Source: Wenyingzhuangia marina
GTDB lineage: Bacteria; Bacteroidota; Bacteroidia; Flavobacteriales; Flavobacteriaceae
DNA length: 64,000 nucleotides
Direction of reading: 5' to 3'
Assembly (NCBI RefSeq): GCF_900130035.1
Contig: NZ_FQXQ01000003.1
Span: 124,001-188,000 of the forward strand
The notes under the pieces were generated by a model. The model ran no database searches. It had not been told where the DNA came from and saw only the letters and a list, made by a program, of their open reading frames with translations. Both the position numbers and the translations under genes were made by a program. Below, in pieces: positions 55,764-64,000 of the stretch; within the stretch, counting starts at the first letter, position 1, and each line of letters starts with the position of its first letter.

Positions 55764-55771
55764 CAAAGTTA
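55764..55771 (-). promoter_or_regulatory. -7 box of NmrA gene
   Basis: Minus strand TAACTTTG, a perfect TAnnTTTG, 12 bases before the ATG; 24 bases from the palindrome edge. Confidence 0.6.
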
Positions 55772-55791
55772 TCTGCTAGATATTCAGGTTC

Positions 55792-55809
55792 TCTTGACGA
55801 ACGTCAAGA
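55792..55809. promoter_or_regulatory. Perfect 18-bp palindrome, likely Crp/Fnr operator
   Basis: TCTTGACG-AA-CGTCAAGA with 8-bp arms. It includes the stop codon of the regulator (55804-55806) and faces the NmrA promoter. Confidence 0.75.
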
Positions 55810-56385
55810 TTTTTTTTTATTGAATACACGAGTTTTAATTCTACTTAAAGTTTCGGGAGATACACCTAAAAAAGATGCTATGTATTGTTGTGGCACACGT
55901 TGAAATAATTCTCCTTGAGTATTCAGTAGATCTATATATCTTTCTTCTGCAGATTTAGTAATAAAAGATGCAATTACTTTTTGGCAGGTAATTAATTCAT
56001 TTTCTGTGGCTATTCTGGCAATTAGTTCAAATTTTGGAACTTGTTTTAGCAATAGGTCAATTTTTGATTTAGTGAAAACAAAAATTTCTGTTTGTTCCAT
56101 AGCTTGATAGTTTTCTATGGCGGGAATATTAAAAGTATAGCTTTCTCCTGCACAAATAAATTGTCCTTCAGTATAAAAGAAAGCCGTTTTATCAATACCC
56201 TCTACATTATAAAAAAGTCTTACACATCCTTTAGTAACAAAATAGATTTCATCTGATATTTTTCCCTCTTTAAAAATAACCTCATTTTTTTGGTAAGTTT
56301 TTTTATCAACAGATTCTAGGAGTAATTGTATTTCTTGCTTATTAAGTGAAACATATAACTTTATATTTTCTATTAATTTCTCCAT
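55804..56385 (-). CDS. Crp/Fnr family regulator 4
   Basis: 193 residues. Beta-roll (YQKNEVIFKEGKISDEIYFVTKGCVRLFY) and HTH (VPQQYIASFLGVSPETLSRIKTRVF). The palindrome at its stop codon and the adjacent NmrA gene make that gene its probable target. Independent of the other regulators in sequence of sites. Confidence 0.88.
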   Translation of the reverse strand: MEKLIENIKLYVSLNKQEIQLLLESVDKKTYQKNEVIFKEGKISDEIYFVTKGCVRLFYNVEGIDKTAFFYTEGQFICAGESYTFNIPAIENYQAMEQTEIFVFTKSKIDLLLKQVPKFELIARIATENELITCQKVIASFITKSAEERYIDLLNTQGELFQRVPQQYIASFLGVSPETLSRIKTRVFNKKKS

Positions 56386-56462
56386 GTCAGTATTTTTTTC
56401 CTCTTGTGTTTCATTGTATTCGTTTTAAGCCTTAATGCTTGATTAATACAACATAAAAATAG

Positions 56463-56885
56463 TCAAGATTTTTGGATACCGTTAAGCTCCAGCTTTTTTA
56501 TGGAATGATAATTTTTGGATTTTTTATGAGTTATTATAGTTATAATTAACCTGATTAATTCAATAAACGAGAGAACTATGAATAATGTTTTATTTGATTC
56601 TAGATATACTTTAAATAGACTAGAAATTAAGTAAATAAACCCAAAAGATAATCCTGTATAAAACAAATATCTAGGTATAAATTGTAGATAGTTAAGATAT
56701 ATCCCCCAGTTTTTATCTTTGATTAATAAATATCCTGAAATTAATAATGAAATTCCTAAGGTTATTTTAGTTAATTGAAACCAGTTTGTTCCAAGATGAT
56801 TTGGCTGTGTTAATACTAATTGAAAAATTGAAATTGCAGAAAGCAAGTCAAGGTATCCAAATATTTGAGTTATTTTTTTTCTCAT
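56463..56885 (-). CDS. Membrane protein of unknown family
   Basis: 140 residues with four hydrophobic segments (about 10-25, 41-54, 71-92, 101-117). Basic C-terminus (THKKSKNYHSIKKLE). No family recognised. Same strand and orientation as its neighbours. Confidence 0.65.
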   Translation of the reverse strand: MRKKITQIFGYLDLLSAISIFQLVLTQPNHLGTNWFQLTKITLGISLLISGYLLIKDKNWGIYLNYLQFIPRYLFYTGLSFGFIYLISSLFKVYLESNKTLFIVLSFIELIRLIITIITHKKSKNYHSIKKLELNGIQKS

Positions 56886-56976
56886 TTTTTATTTTTTTAT
56901 TTTGAATGTATCAATTTAATCTATGTTGATTCAATTACAAATGTCCGTTCTTATATTCAATTTTCATAAAAACTCA

Positions 56977-57453
56977 TTATTGAGTATGGCTAAAAGCTTT
57001 GTACTCGTTAAAGTAATTTTTGGTATTGCTATGTACTTTTTCATGTGCTAATAATTCTTGTTTATTGGCCCACCAATACTCAGAATGTTGTTGTTTTGGT
57101 AATTCTATAGTTTTTGTGTTTAATTTTAGATGAAAAGCATTTACAATATAATGTGTTCCGAAACCCTCGAGTTCTGCAAAGTTAGTAGGGTATATATGTT
57201 CATAAACACCTACAAAAACAGCTTCGTTTAACTGTATCTTAAAACCTAATTCGGCTTCCGATATACGCTGAAAAGCTTCTACAAAAGGTTCATTTTTTCT
57301 AATCACACCACCAGGTACAAACCAAGTGTGTTTGGCAGGATTATTTAATCGGTAGCCTAATAATATGTTTCCTTCAGTATCTTCTATAATCAAATCTATA
57401 GATACCAAAGGAGTGTTTTTCACCACTTCTATGTATTGTTTTCTAGGTAGCAT
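56977..57453 (-). CDS. GDP-mannose mannosyl hydrolase (NUDIX)
   Basis: 158 residues. TPLVSIDLIIEDTEGNILLGYRLNNPAKHTWFVPGG in part, then IRKNEPFVEAFQRISEAELGF: the GMM/NudD form of the Nudix box, which lacks some usual Glu residues and hydrolyses GDP-mannose or GDP-glucose by substitution at the sugar carbon. The only intact copy; a decayed fragment lies at 50.1 kb. Overlaps the DUF2007 gene by 11 bases. Confidence 0.88.
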   Translation of the reverse strand: MLPRKQYIEVVKNTPLVSIDLIIEDTEGNILLGYRLNNPAKHTWFVPGGVIRKNEPFVEAFQRISEAELGFKIQLNEAVFVGVYEHIYPTNFAELEGFGTHYIVNAFHLKLNTKTIELPKQQHSEYWWANKQELLAHEKVHSNTKNYFNEYKAFSHTQ

Positions 57454-57661
57454 TATTTTCTATTTCATTCATTATTTTTTTAACTCTTTCTAACTCAAAA
57501 GATTCTACTTGAAGTTCCATTTCTAATGTTGGCACATAATTCATGATTTGAGTTGATAGTTCATTTTTTATGAAACATTTAATTCCCTCTGATTCTAATC
57601 GGCTTTTTAATATTGATAAATCCGCCTCAATGTTTGATGTTTTGATAGTAATTAAACTCAT
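57443..57661 (-). CDS. DUF2007 putative signal-transducing protein
   Basis: 72 residues: ITIKTSNIEADLSILKSRLESEGIKCFIKNE, then MNYVPTLEMELQVESFELERVKKIM, a ferredoxin-like beta-alpha-beta pattern of DUF2007. Its stop overlaps the start of the mannosyl hydrolase gene by 11 bases, so they are cotranscribed. Confidence 0.8.
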   Translation of the reverse strand: MSLITIKTSNIEADLSILKSRLESEGIKCFIKNELSTQIMNYVPTLEMELQVESFELERVKKIMNEIENNAT

Positions 57662-57701
57662 AATTATTGATGTTTTTAGTGAGAAATCTATGTTAATTTA
57701 G

Positions 57702-58901
57702 TTATTTTTTTAAAATAAAACGGATAACATATTCATTGTCTTCAAAATCTAAAAATACACATTCAATTGTGTCTCTGTTATATTCACTGTTCCAATCATG
57801 TATTATTTTATCACACACGCTAAGTGAATCAAAATGTGTATTATTTATTTTTATATACTGATGACCTTCTTTTAAACCTATTTTTTCTGCATAAGAACCA
57901 GCAAAAACATTAGTAACAATGGATTTGAGATCAGAATTAACATTAGTTTTAAAGCCCAGCTTTGATGAGAAGTCGGTTGCCTCTCTAGCATATGTCTCAA
58001 AATACATCTTGTTGTTAAGGTAATCAATTGTAACAGCCCCTAGACTTAGAATTTTTGCTCCAAGTATAGAATGATTAGCGGGAGAACTGAAAGTATTTGT
58101 CTTGTAATTTACAATTTTTTTGCCCATAATTTCAATGCTATCAAATGCAACAATATAATTAAAATTATCATTTTGTTTACCAAAAAGACCTCTTCCATTG
58201 TATTCTGACGATATTGTATCTATGATATTACGAGGACTTAGAAAACCTTTTTTTAGCATTTCACGAAACACGATTGTGTTTAGACGATACAAATCGTTAA
58301 CCGATCCAGTATCAAAAAGTACTCTTTCAGAACTATTTTTTCCTGGAAAATAAATATCAATATAAGGTGCCCCATTATTTTTAATAAAATCCACACCTAT
58401 TAATGACTTATCCTGAATAAATGGTTTAGCTGAATTGGATACCTGAAATACTTTATTCTTGATGTCAATATGTATTGTGCTATTAGGGAGTAAATCATTC
58501 CCCAAGTACCCATCTATTATAACTCCACATGATTGTAAACCTTGAATGGGTCTTAGAATACATATTTGTATGTTTTTTAAAGTAATTTCACCAATAGATA
58601 TTTCCGGTAATGTTGATGTTGTCATAGTTGATACATTACCATAATAATCCATGGCGTTAACAGTATCTTTTATAGTTAAATTAAGTTCTTTAGCAAGTTT
58701 TTTAGAAATGGATGTTGATGCCCCAGTGTCGTATTGAAAAAGATATTCTTTATTATTGATGAGAACAGGAATAATAATAATTTCTCTGAAAATTTCACAA
58801 TCTATATTTCTTACATGAATATTCTTATCAATGTTAGAACATTTGGTAAATAGAACTAGTAAAACTAGAATGTAAAAATGAAATTTTATTGAACCTGTCA
58901 T
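57702..58901 (-). CDS. Retropepsin-like aspartic protease with PDZ domain, lipoprotein
   Basis: 399 residues. Lipoprotein signal (LVLLVLFTKC-SNID). Two DTG motifs: QYDTGAST (Asp58) and LFDTGSVN (Asp197), as in pepsin-like proteins with both active-site halves in one chain. C-terminal PDZ at about 320-395 (TNVFAGSYAEKIGLKEGHQYIKIN). A surface or periplasmic protease. Monocistronic. Confidence 0.87.
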   Translation of the reverse strand: MTGSIKFHFYILVLLVLFTKCSNIDKNIHVRNIDCEIFREIIIIPVLINNKEYLFQYDTGASTSISKKLAKELNLTIKDTVNAMDYYGNVSTMTTSTLPEISIGEITLKNIQICILRPIQGLQSCGVIIDGYLGNDLLPNSTIHIDIKNKVFQVSNSAKPFIQDKSLIGVDFIKNNGAPYIDIYFPGKNSSERVLFDTGSVNDLYRLNTIVFREMLKKGFLSPRNIIDTISSEYNGRGLFGKQNDNFNYIVAFDSIEIMGKKIVNYKTNTFSSPANHSILGAKILSLGAVTIDYLNNKMYFETYAREATDFSSKLGFKTNVNSDLKSIVTNVFAGSYAEKIGLKEGHQYIKINNTHFDSLSVCDKIIHDWNSEYNRDTIECVFLDFEDNEYVIRFILKK

Positions 58902-59051
58902 TTAAATGTGGATGTTTTATACCTCTATATAAAATAGCATTTTTAATTTTTATGTAGATTTTTCTATTCAGAAAATATTTATTGCGAATAACATAAAGAT
59001 ACTTTTTAATGTTTTTATAAACAATTGTGTTTTTACACAGTATAAAATTCT

Positions 59052-59090
59052 AAAAAAAAATCCCGCTAGAAATACTAGCGGGATTTTTTT
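59052..59090 (-). terminator. Terminator of purL
   Basis: Perfect stem AAATCCCGCTAG(A) / (A)CTAGCGGGATTT with A/T runs on both sides, after purL. Confidence 0.88.
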
Positions 59091-59196
59091 ATTTTATAAG
59101 TGATGGTTGTGTTCTCGATACATATTTCTTTCATTTTATTTCAGAAATTCACTTGAACTGACCTCTAAATACTATGTACTCAATACTAGATACTAG

Positions 59197-62100
59197 TTAC
59201 TTCGTTAACCATTCTTTTGCGTTTACAAAAGCTTCTAACCAAGGAGAAACTTCATCGTTTCTATCCGTAGGATAGTTTGCCCAGTTCCACTGGAAAATAG
59301 AACGTTCAATATGTGGCATCATCACCAAGTGACGACCATCTTCAGAAGTTATCATGGCTGTATTATAACTAGAACCATTAGGGTTCGATGGATATCCTTC
59401 GTAACCGTACTTAGCTACTAAGTTATATTTACTTTCTTCATAAGGCAAGTTGAATTTTCCTTCACCATGAGAAATCCATACTCCTAAAGTACTTCCAGCC
59501 AAAGTGTTTAACATTACTGAATTGTTTTCTTGAATGCTAACAGAAGTAAATCCAGATTCGTGTTTATGAGAATCGTTGTGTTCCATTACAGGCTTTTCAG
59601 CATGGTCTGGATTGATTAGTCCAAGTTCTATTAACAACTGACATCCGTTACAAATTCCTAAAGATAATGTGTCTTTACGAGCGTAAAAGTTGTCTAAAGC
59701 TGCTTTTGCTTTTGGGTTGTATAAGAAAGCTCCCGCCCATCCTTTAGCAGAACCTAAAACATCTGAGTTAGAGAAACCTCCAACGGCTGCTAAAAAGTTT
59801 ACATCTTCTAAAGTTTCACGACCTGTAATTAAATCGGTCATGTGAACATCTTTTACATCAAAACCAGCTAAGTATAAAGCGTTGGCCATTTCACGTTCAG
59901 AGTTCGATCCTTTTTCACGTAATACCGCTGCTACTGGTTTTTTAGCTGCTGCTATTTTAGGTAATTTCCCTGTAAAATGAGTAGGGAAAGTAAAATCTAA
60001 GGCTTGATTTTTATAATTGTCAAATCTTTCTGTAGCTTTTGCTTCTCCAGATTGTTGCTTGTCTAATAAATAAGAGGTTTTGTACCAAACATCTCGTAGC
60101 TCGGCTATAGCGAATTCTTCAGTATGGTCACCGTTAATTAAGGTGACAGTGTCACTTTCAACAGTACTACCAATGTTGGCAAATTTTAATCCAGCTTCTG
60201 TTAAAATAGTGGCTACATCAGAAGGATTTAAAGTTTGAATTAAAACTCCAGCATTTTCAGCAAACAATACCTTAGTTGTATCTGATTCTCCTAATCCAGT
60301 AATATCAATATTAGCTCCTAAGTTTACATCAGCAAAACACATTTCTAATAAAGCTGTGATCAATCCACCTGCAGAAATATCGTGTCCTGCTGTAATCAAT
60401 CCTTTTTCTATTAAAGTTTGAATTGTATTAAAGGCCGTTTTAAACTTGGCTGCATCTTTAATATCTGGAGTTTCAGTACCAATTTTGTTTAATGCCTGTG
60501 CAAAAGAAGATCCTCCTAATTTAAAAGCATCAGAAGAAAAATCAACATAAAAAATAGCATTTCCTTCTTTTTTAGAGAAGACAGGTTCTACTACTTTTTT
60601 AATATCGTTACAATGACCGACTCCAGAAATAATTACTGTTCCAGGAGCAATCACATCTTTGTTAGGATATTTTTGCTTCATAGATAAAGAATCTTTTCCT
60701 GTTGGAATGTTAATTCCTAAATCAATAGCAAAATCAGAAACAGCTTGTACAGCCTTGTACAAACGAGCATCTTCTCCTTCGTTTTTACAAGGCCACATCC
60801 AGTTAGCAGATAAAGAAACAGAAGTCAATTTGTCTTCTAATGGAGCCCAAACTAAGTTGGTTAAACATTCAGCAATTGCATTACGAGAACCTGCAGCTTC
60901 ATCAATAATAGCAGAGATAGGAGCGTGACCAATAGAGGTTGCAATTCCTTCTTTACCATTATAATCTAAAGCCATTACAGCTACGTCATTTAATGGCAAC
61001 TGTAAAGAACCTGCACACTGTTGTTTGGCTACTTTACCACCCACACAACGGTCTACTTTGTTGGTTAACCAGTCTTTACATGCTACAGCTTCTAATTGTA
61101 AAACCGTTTGTAAGTTTTGTTGAATGTCTTTGTTGTTATACACTACCTCTTCGTACTTTCTAACTGTAGTACTATCGTGCATATAAGTTTTTGGAGAGGA
61201 TCCAAACATATCATTTAAATCTAAATCCATAGGAGCTGCTCCTGTAGTGCTAGATTTAAAAGTAAAACGGTTGTCGTTGGTTACATCTCCTACAGTATGC
61301 ATTGGAGAACGTTCACGAGCAGCCACACGCTCTAAATATTCAATATCTTTTTGGTTAATGACCAATCCCATTCTTTCTTGAGATTCGTTACCAATTAATT
61401 CTTTTGCAGACAAAGTAGGATCTCCTACCGGTAATTTATCCGTATCAATCAATCCACCTGTTTCCTCTACCAATTCAGACAAACAGTTCATGTGTCCACC
61501 TGCACCGTGATCGTGAATAGAAACAATTGGGTTGATATCGCTTTCTACCATTCCACGAATGGCATTGGCAGCACGTTTTTGCATTTCTGGGTTAGAACGT
61601 TGTACTGCATTTAATTCAATTCCAGAATCCATGGCACCCGTATCTGCAGAAGATACTGCTGCACCTCCCATACCAATACGGTAGTTGTCTCCACCAAGAA
61701 TTACAATTTTATCACCCGCTTCTGGTTCATGTTTAATAGCTTGTTCCGCTTTTCCATACCCAACACCTCCAGCTTGCATAATTACTTTGTCAAACCCTAA
61801 AGTCCTTAAATCAGCATCCGCCAAATCTTTATTTGCTTCTTCATGTTCAAAAGTTAATAAAGAACCAGAAATTAAAGGTTGCCCAAATTTGTTTCCAAAA
61901 TCAGAAGCTCCATTAGAAGCTTTGATTAAAATATCCATTGGTGTTTGGTATAACCACTTTCTTTCTTCTAAATTTTCCCAAGGTCTGTTTGCTTCTAATC
62001 TTGAGTAAGAGGTCATATAAACAGCAGTTCCTGCCAATGGCAAAGAACCTTGTCCACCAGCCAAACGGTCTCTAATTTCTCCACCTGCACCTGTTGCCGC

Positions 62101-62874
62101 TCCGTTAAAAGGTTCTACAGTAGTAGGGAAGTTGTGTGTTTCTGCTTTTAATGAAATGACAGAATTGAATTCTTTGGTTTCATAAAAGTCTGGTTTGTCT
62201 GCCGACTTAGGAGCAAATTGAGTTGCTTTAGGTCCTTTTACAAAAGCTACATTGTCTTTGTATGCAGAAACAATTCCGTTAGGATGTTCGTTAGAAGTTT
62301 TACGGATTAATTTGAACAATGAAGTTTCTTTTTCTTCTCCATCAATAACAAAAGTTCCGTTAAATATTTTGTGACGACAGTGTTCTGAATTGATTTGTGA
62401 AAAACCAAATACTTCAGAATCTGTTAATTTACGTCCTATTCTTTTAGACATATCCTCTAAGTAAGTAATTTCTTCCTCACTTAAAGACAATCCTTCTTGT
62501 TTGTCAAACGTTTTGATGTCCTCAATTTCTAAAATAGGCTGTGGTTTTACATCAATGGTATAAGTTTCTTGATTTAATCCTTCGTACATTTTTTGTAACA
62601 TAGGATCAATTTCAGCCTCTTTAGAAGCTGCTTGTGTAAACTCTTCAATTCTTTCAATACCAGCAATACTCATGTTTTGAGTAATTTCTACAGCATTGGT
62701 ACTCCATGGAGTAATCATTTCTCTACGAGGTCCTATAAAGAAACCTTCAAGACTATCACTATTTATTTGTTTAGCATTTCCAAATAACCATTCTAGTTTT
62801 TGAATGTTTTCAGGAGATTGAGCTGAAGTTTGTACTGCAAAAACAGTCGTGTTTTTTTGAAAGAATAATATCAT
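59197..62874 (-). CDS. purL: Phosphoribosylformylglycinamidine synthase
   Basis: 1225 residues from the ATG at 62874 (the in-frame 62880 is TTG). Large single-chain PurL of purine biosynthesis: FGAR amidation with glutamine. ATP-site GLSLSEEEITYLEDM, the SEHCRHKIFNG motif, HNFPTTVEPF, and the C-terminal glutaminase with nucleophile Cys (LGICNGCQLLIE) and His/Glu (VMMPHIERS). Full length; it has its own terminator. Confidence 0.97.
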   Translation of the reverse strand: MILFFQKNTTVFAVQTSAQSPENIQKLEWLFGNAKQINSDSLEGFFIGPRREMITPWSTNAVEITQNMSIAGIERIEEFTQAASKEAEIDPMLQKMYEGLNQETYTIDVKPQPILEIEDIKTFDKQEGLSLSEEEITYLEDMSKRIGRKLTDSEVFGFSQINSEHCRHKIFNGTFVIDGEEKETSLFKLIRKTSNEHPNGIVSAYKDNVAFVKGPKATQFAPKSADKPDFYETKEFNSVISLKAETHNFPTTVEPFNGAATGAGGEIRDRLAGGQGSLPLAGTAVYMTSYSRLEANRPWENLEERKWLYQTPMDILIKASNGASDFGNKFGQPLISGSLLTFEHEEANKDLADADLRTLGFDKVIMQAGGVGYGKAEQAIKHEPEAGDKIVILGGDNYRIGMGGAAVSSADTGAMDSGIELNAVQRSNPEMQKRAANAIRGMVESDINPIVSIHDHGAGGHMNCLSELVEETGGLIDTDKLPVGDPTLSAKELIGNESQERMGLVINQKDIEYLERVAARERSPMHTVGDVTNDNRFTFKSSTTGAAPMDLDLNDMFGSSPKTYMHDSTTVRKYEEVVYNNKDIQQNLQTVLQLEAVACKDWLTNKVDRCVGGKVAKQQCAGSLQLPLNDVAVMALDYNGKEGIATSIGHAPISAIIDEAAGSRNAIAECLTNLVWAPLEDKLTSVSLSANWMWPCKNEGEDARLYKAVQAVSDFAIDLGINIPTGKDSLSMKQKYPNKDVIAPGTVIISGVGHCNDIKKVVEPVFSKKEGNAIFYVDFSSDAFKLGGSSFAQALNKIGTETPDIKDAAKFKTAFNTIQTLIEKGLITAGHDISAGGLITALLEMCFADVNLGANIDITGLGESDTTKVLFAENAGVLIQTLNPSDVATILTEAGLKFANIGSTVESDTVTLINGDHTEEFAIAELRDVWYKTSYLLDKQQSGEAKATERFDNYKNQALDFTFPTHFTGKLPKIAAAKKPVAAVLREKGSNSEREMANALYLAGFDVKDVHMTDLITGRETLEDVNFLAAVGGFSNSDVLGSAKGWAGAFLYNPKAKAALDNFYARKDTLSLGICNGCQLLIELGLINPDHAEKPVMEHNDSHKHESGFTSVSIQENNSVMLNTLAGSTLGVWISHGEGKFNLPYEESKYNLVAKYGYEGYPSNPNGSSYNTAMITSEDGRHLVMMPHIERSIFQWNWANYPTDRNDEVSPWLEAFVNAKEWLTK

Positions 62875-62976
62875 TATCAATGAAGTTTGTTCAAATTTTA
62901 CTTAAAGCGCAAATTTAGATAAAATCAGGGACTTTAAAGGAGGTATTTTTTAAAGTTTTTTAAGAATATCATCCCT

Positions 62977-63999
62977 TTATATAGAGCTTGTTCTATATTG
63001 TATTTTTCTTTTAACTACTTTAATTCTAACTTTTAGTCTTTGTAACTGATTTACCAAAACAGGTTCGTATTGTGTCCAAGCTAAAAAGAAGAACACAAAG
63101 GTTATGGCTCCGGCAATGGCAAAAAACGGATTTAAATTGTCTTTTAAATAACTACCGAATTTAAATCCAAAAAAACCTTGATATAATAGAATTACGTGGA
63201 ATACATATACTGATAAAGTATTTTGACCAATATTTAAAAACGTGGTATAATTCCATCCTGTTAATTTCCAAAGAGTAATAACAATAGGAACAAAAAATAA
63301 GGTATAAGCAATAATGTTTTGTGAGGTAGTTTCTAAAGGAAAAGTAAAAGAGTAACAACCCAATGCAAAACTGACTACTAACAACACATGAAAGACCAAA
63401 GGAGGCATTTGTAATTGTTTGGCTTCTTTGATTTTTAGAACGAATTTTTGGACTAGTACGATAATACCAATAAAAATTAATACCTGAGAAAAACGAACAG
63501 GTTCATATTCATATTGAAAAGGTTTTAAAGAACTAAAACCAGGTAAATATTGAATTCCTGTTAATATTGGATAAGTAAGGTATTTGATGATGAAACCCAA
63601 AGCAATTAATCCAAAAGGAAAAGCAAAGTGATGTGCTTTATCTTTTAGTTTTACGATTAAACCACCTAAAGCACCTCCCATAAATACATATCCACACCAA
63701 GGGAATATAGGGAATACAGAGGTGTTTAAGTTGGTGTTTTTGCTCACTACCAAAATATTTTCTACAAAACGAGGAATGTATTGGTAGTCTAATTCATAAA
63801 TAGTAGGGGAGATGATGAAGACTAAAAGTCCTAAAACTCCTAACAAAATCCCCAATGAAATCTTTAAAATATAGTGGTTAAAAAGGTATAAACTGATTAG
63901 TAAAAACAAAGACAGTCCTATGCATTGCAACACGTGAAATATTTGGGTAAGACCTGTAAATAAAGGTCTGTCTCCAAAAAAGTGTGTGTATAAGTTGAA
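62977..63999 (-). CDS. DUF1624/heparan-alpha-glucosaminide N-acetyltransferase-like, partial
   Basis: The minus-strand frame is open to the window edge (FNLYTHFFGDRPLFTGLTQIFHVLQCIG, given in pieces), so the N-terminus is missing. Ten or more hydrophobic segments; SVFPIFPWCGYVFMGGALGG and the repeated FLNIGQNTLSVYVFHVILLYQG suit the DUF1624/HGSNAT acyltransferase superfamily. Visible start GTG at 63933 is not the real start. Substrate unknown. Confidence 0.78.
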   Translation of the reverse strand, partial: FNLYTHFFGDRPLFTGLTQIFHVLQCIGLSLFLLISLYLFNHYILKISLGILLGVLGLLVFIISPTIYELDYQYIPRFVENILVVSKNTNLNTSVFPIFPWCGYVFMGGALGGLIVKLKDKAHHFAFPFGLIALGFIIKYLTYPILTGIQYLPGFSSLKPFQYEYEPVRFSQVLIFIGIIVLVQKFVLKIKEAKQLQMPPLVFHVLLVVSFALGCYSFTFPLETTSQNIIAYTLFFVPIVITLWKLTGWNYTTFLNIGQNTLSVYVFHVILLYQGFFGFKFGSYLKDNLNPFFAIAGAITFVFFFLAWTQYEPVLVNQLQRLKVRIKVVKRKIQYRTSSI

Positions 64000-64000
64000 T

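Overview
The window looks like a chromosomal segment of a member of the family Flavobacteriaceae (phylum Bacteroidota), plausibly marine. Supporting signs are the low GC content, two type IX secretion C-terminal sorting domains, a SusC-like TonB-dependent receptor with an N-terminal carboxypeptidase-like domain, many lipoproteins with a short 'SC' lipobox, promoters of the Bacteroidota type (TAnnTTTG at -7), and families largely confined to this group (DUF4494, DUF6048/DUF6452, LETM1-related). I see no rRNA, tRNA, transposase, integrase or CRISPR array.

Left part (1-25.5 kb) is mostly conserved housekeeping and surface genes: the end of a dciA-like gene, mutS2 (without Smr domain), ung, a SUI1/YciH factor, a DUF6452-DUF6048-oxygenase operon, a DEAD-box helicase, VF530, a LysE exporter with a protease/propeller/barrel surface protein, a YbiT-type ABC-F protein, a lone lipoprotein behind a cobalamin riboswitch, a NagB-like protein, uvrB, and a TonB receptor plus beta-propeller phytase pair for scavenging phytate phosphate.

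Middle (25.5-43 kb): twin small paralogues, TPR and tryptophan-rich T9SS cargo proteins, an ABC exporter, a peroxide-stress operon (DoxX-GPx-OhrR) with a perfect palindrome upstream, a second DEAD-box helicase, an aspartoacylase-like amidohydrolase, an ECF sigma factor overlapping its membrane partner gene, and an AraC regulator.

Right part (43-58 kb) is accessory. It holds three Crp/Fnr-type regulators, each directly followed on the same strand by a probable target gene (cupin, flavodoxin-fold NAD(P)H oxidoreductase, NmrA-like reductase). A palindrome sits at the 3' end of each regulator gene, its centre 33-35 nt from the -7 TTTG of the target promoter. The first regulator also has a second, perfectly repeated site in front of a darcynin-SDR-DoxX operon. 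Interleaved are cassette-like units in which a roughly 200-bp structured repeat abuts the stop codon of a lipoprotein gene, a DUF6119/TIGR04141 gene and a class D beta-lactamase gene. A decayed fragment of the GDP-mannose mannosyl hydrolase gene (intact copy at 57 kb) lies in the same area.

The last 6 kb return to the core genome with purL and a membrane acyltransferase-like gene that runs off the end. The best candidates for something undescribed are the Crp/Fnr plus downstream-palindrome modules and the stop-codon-abutting cassette repeats.
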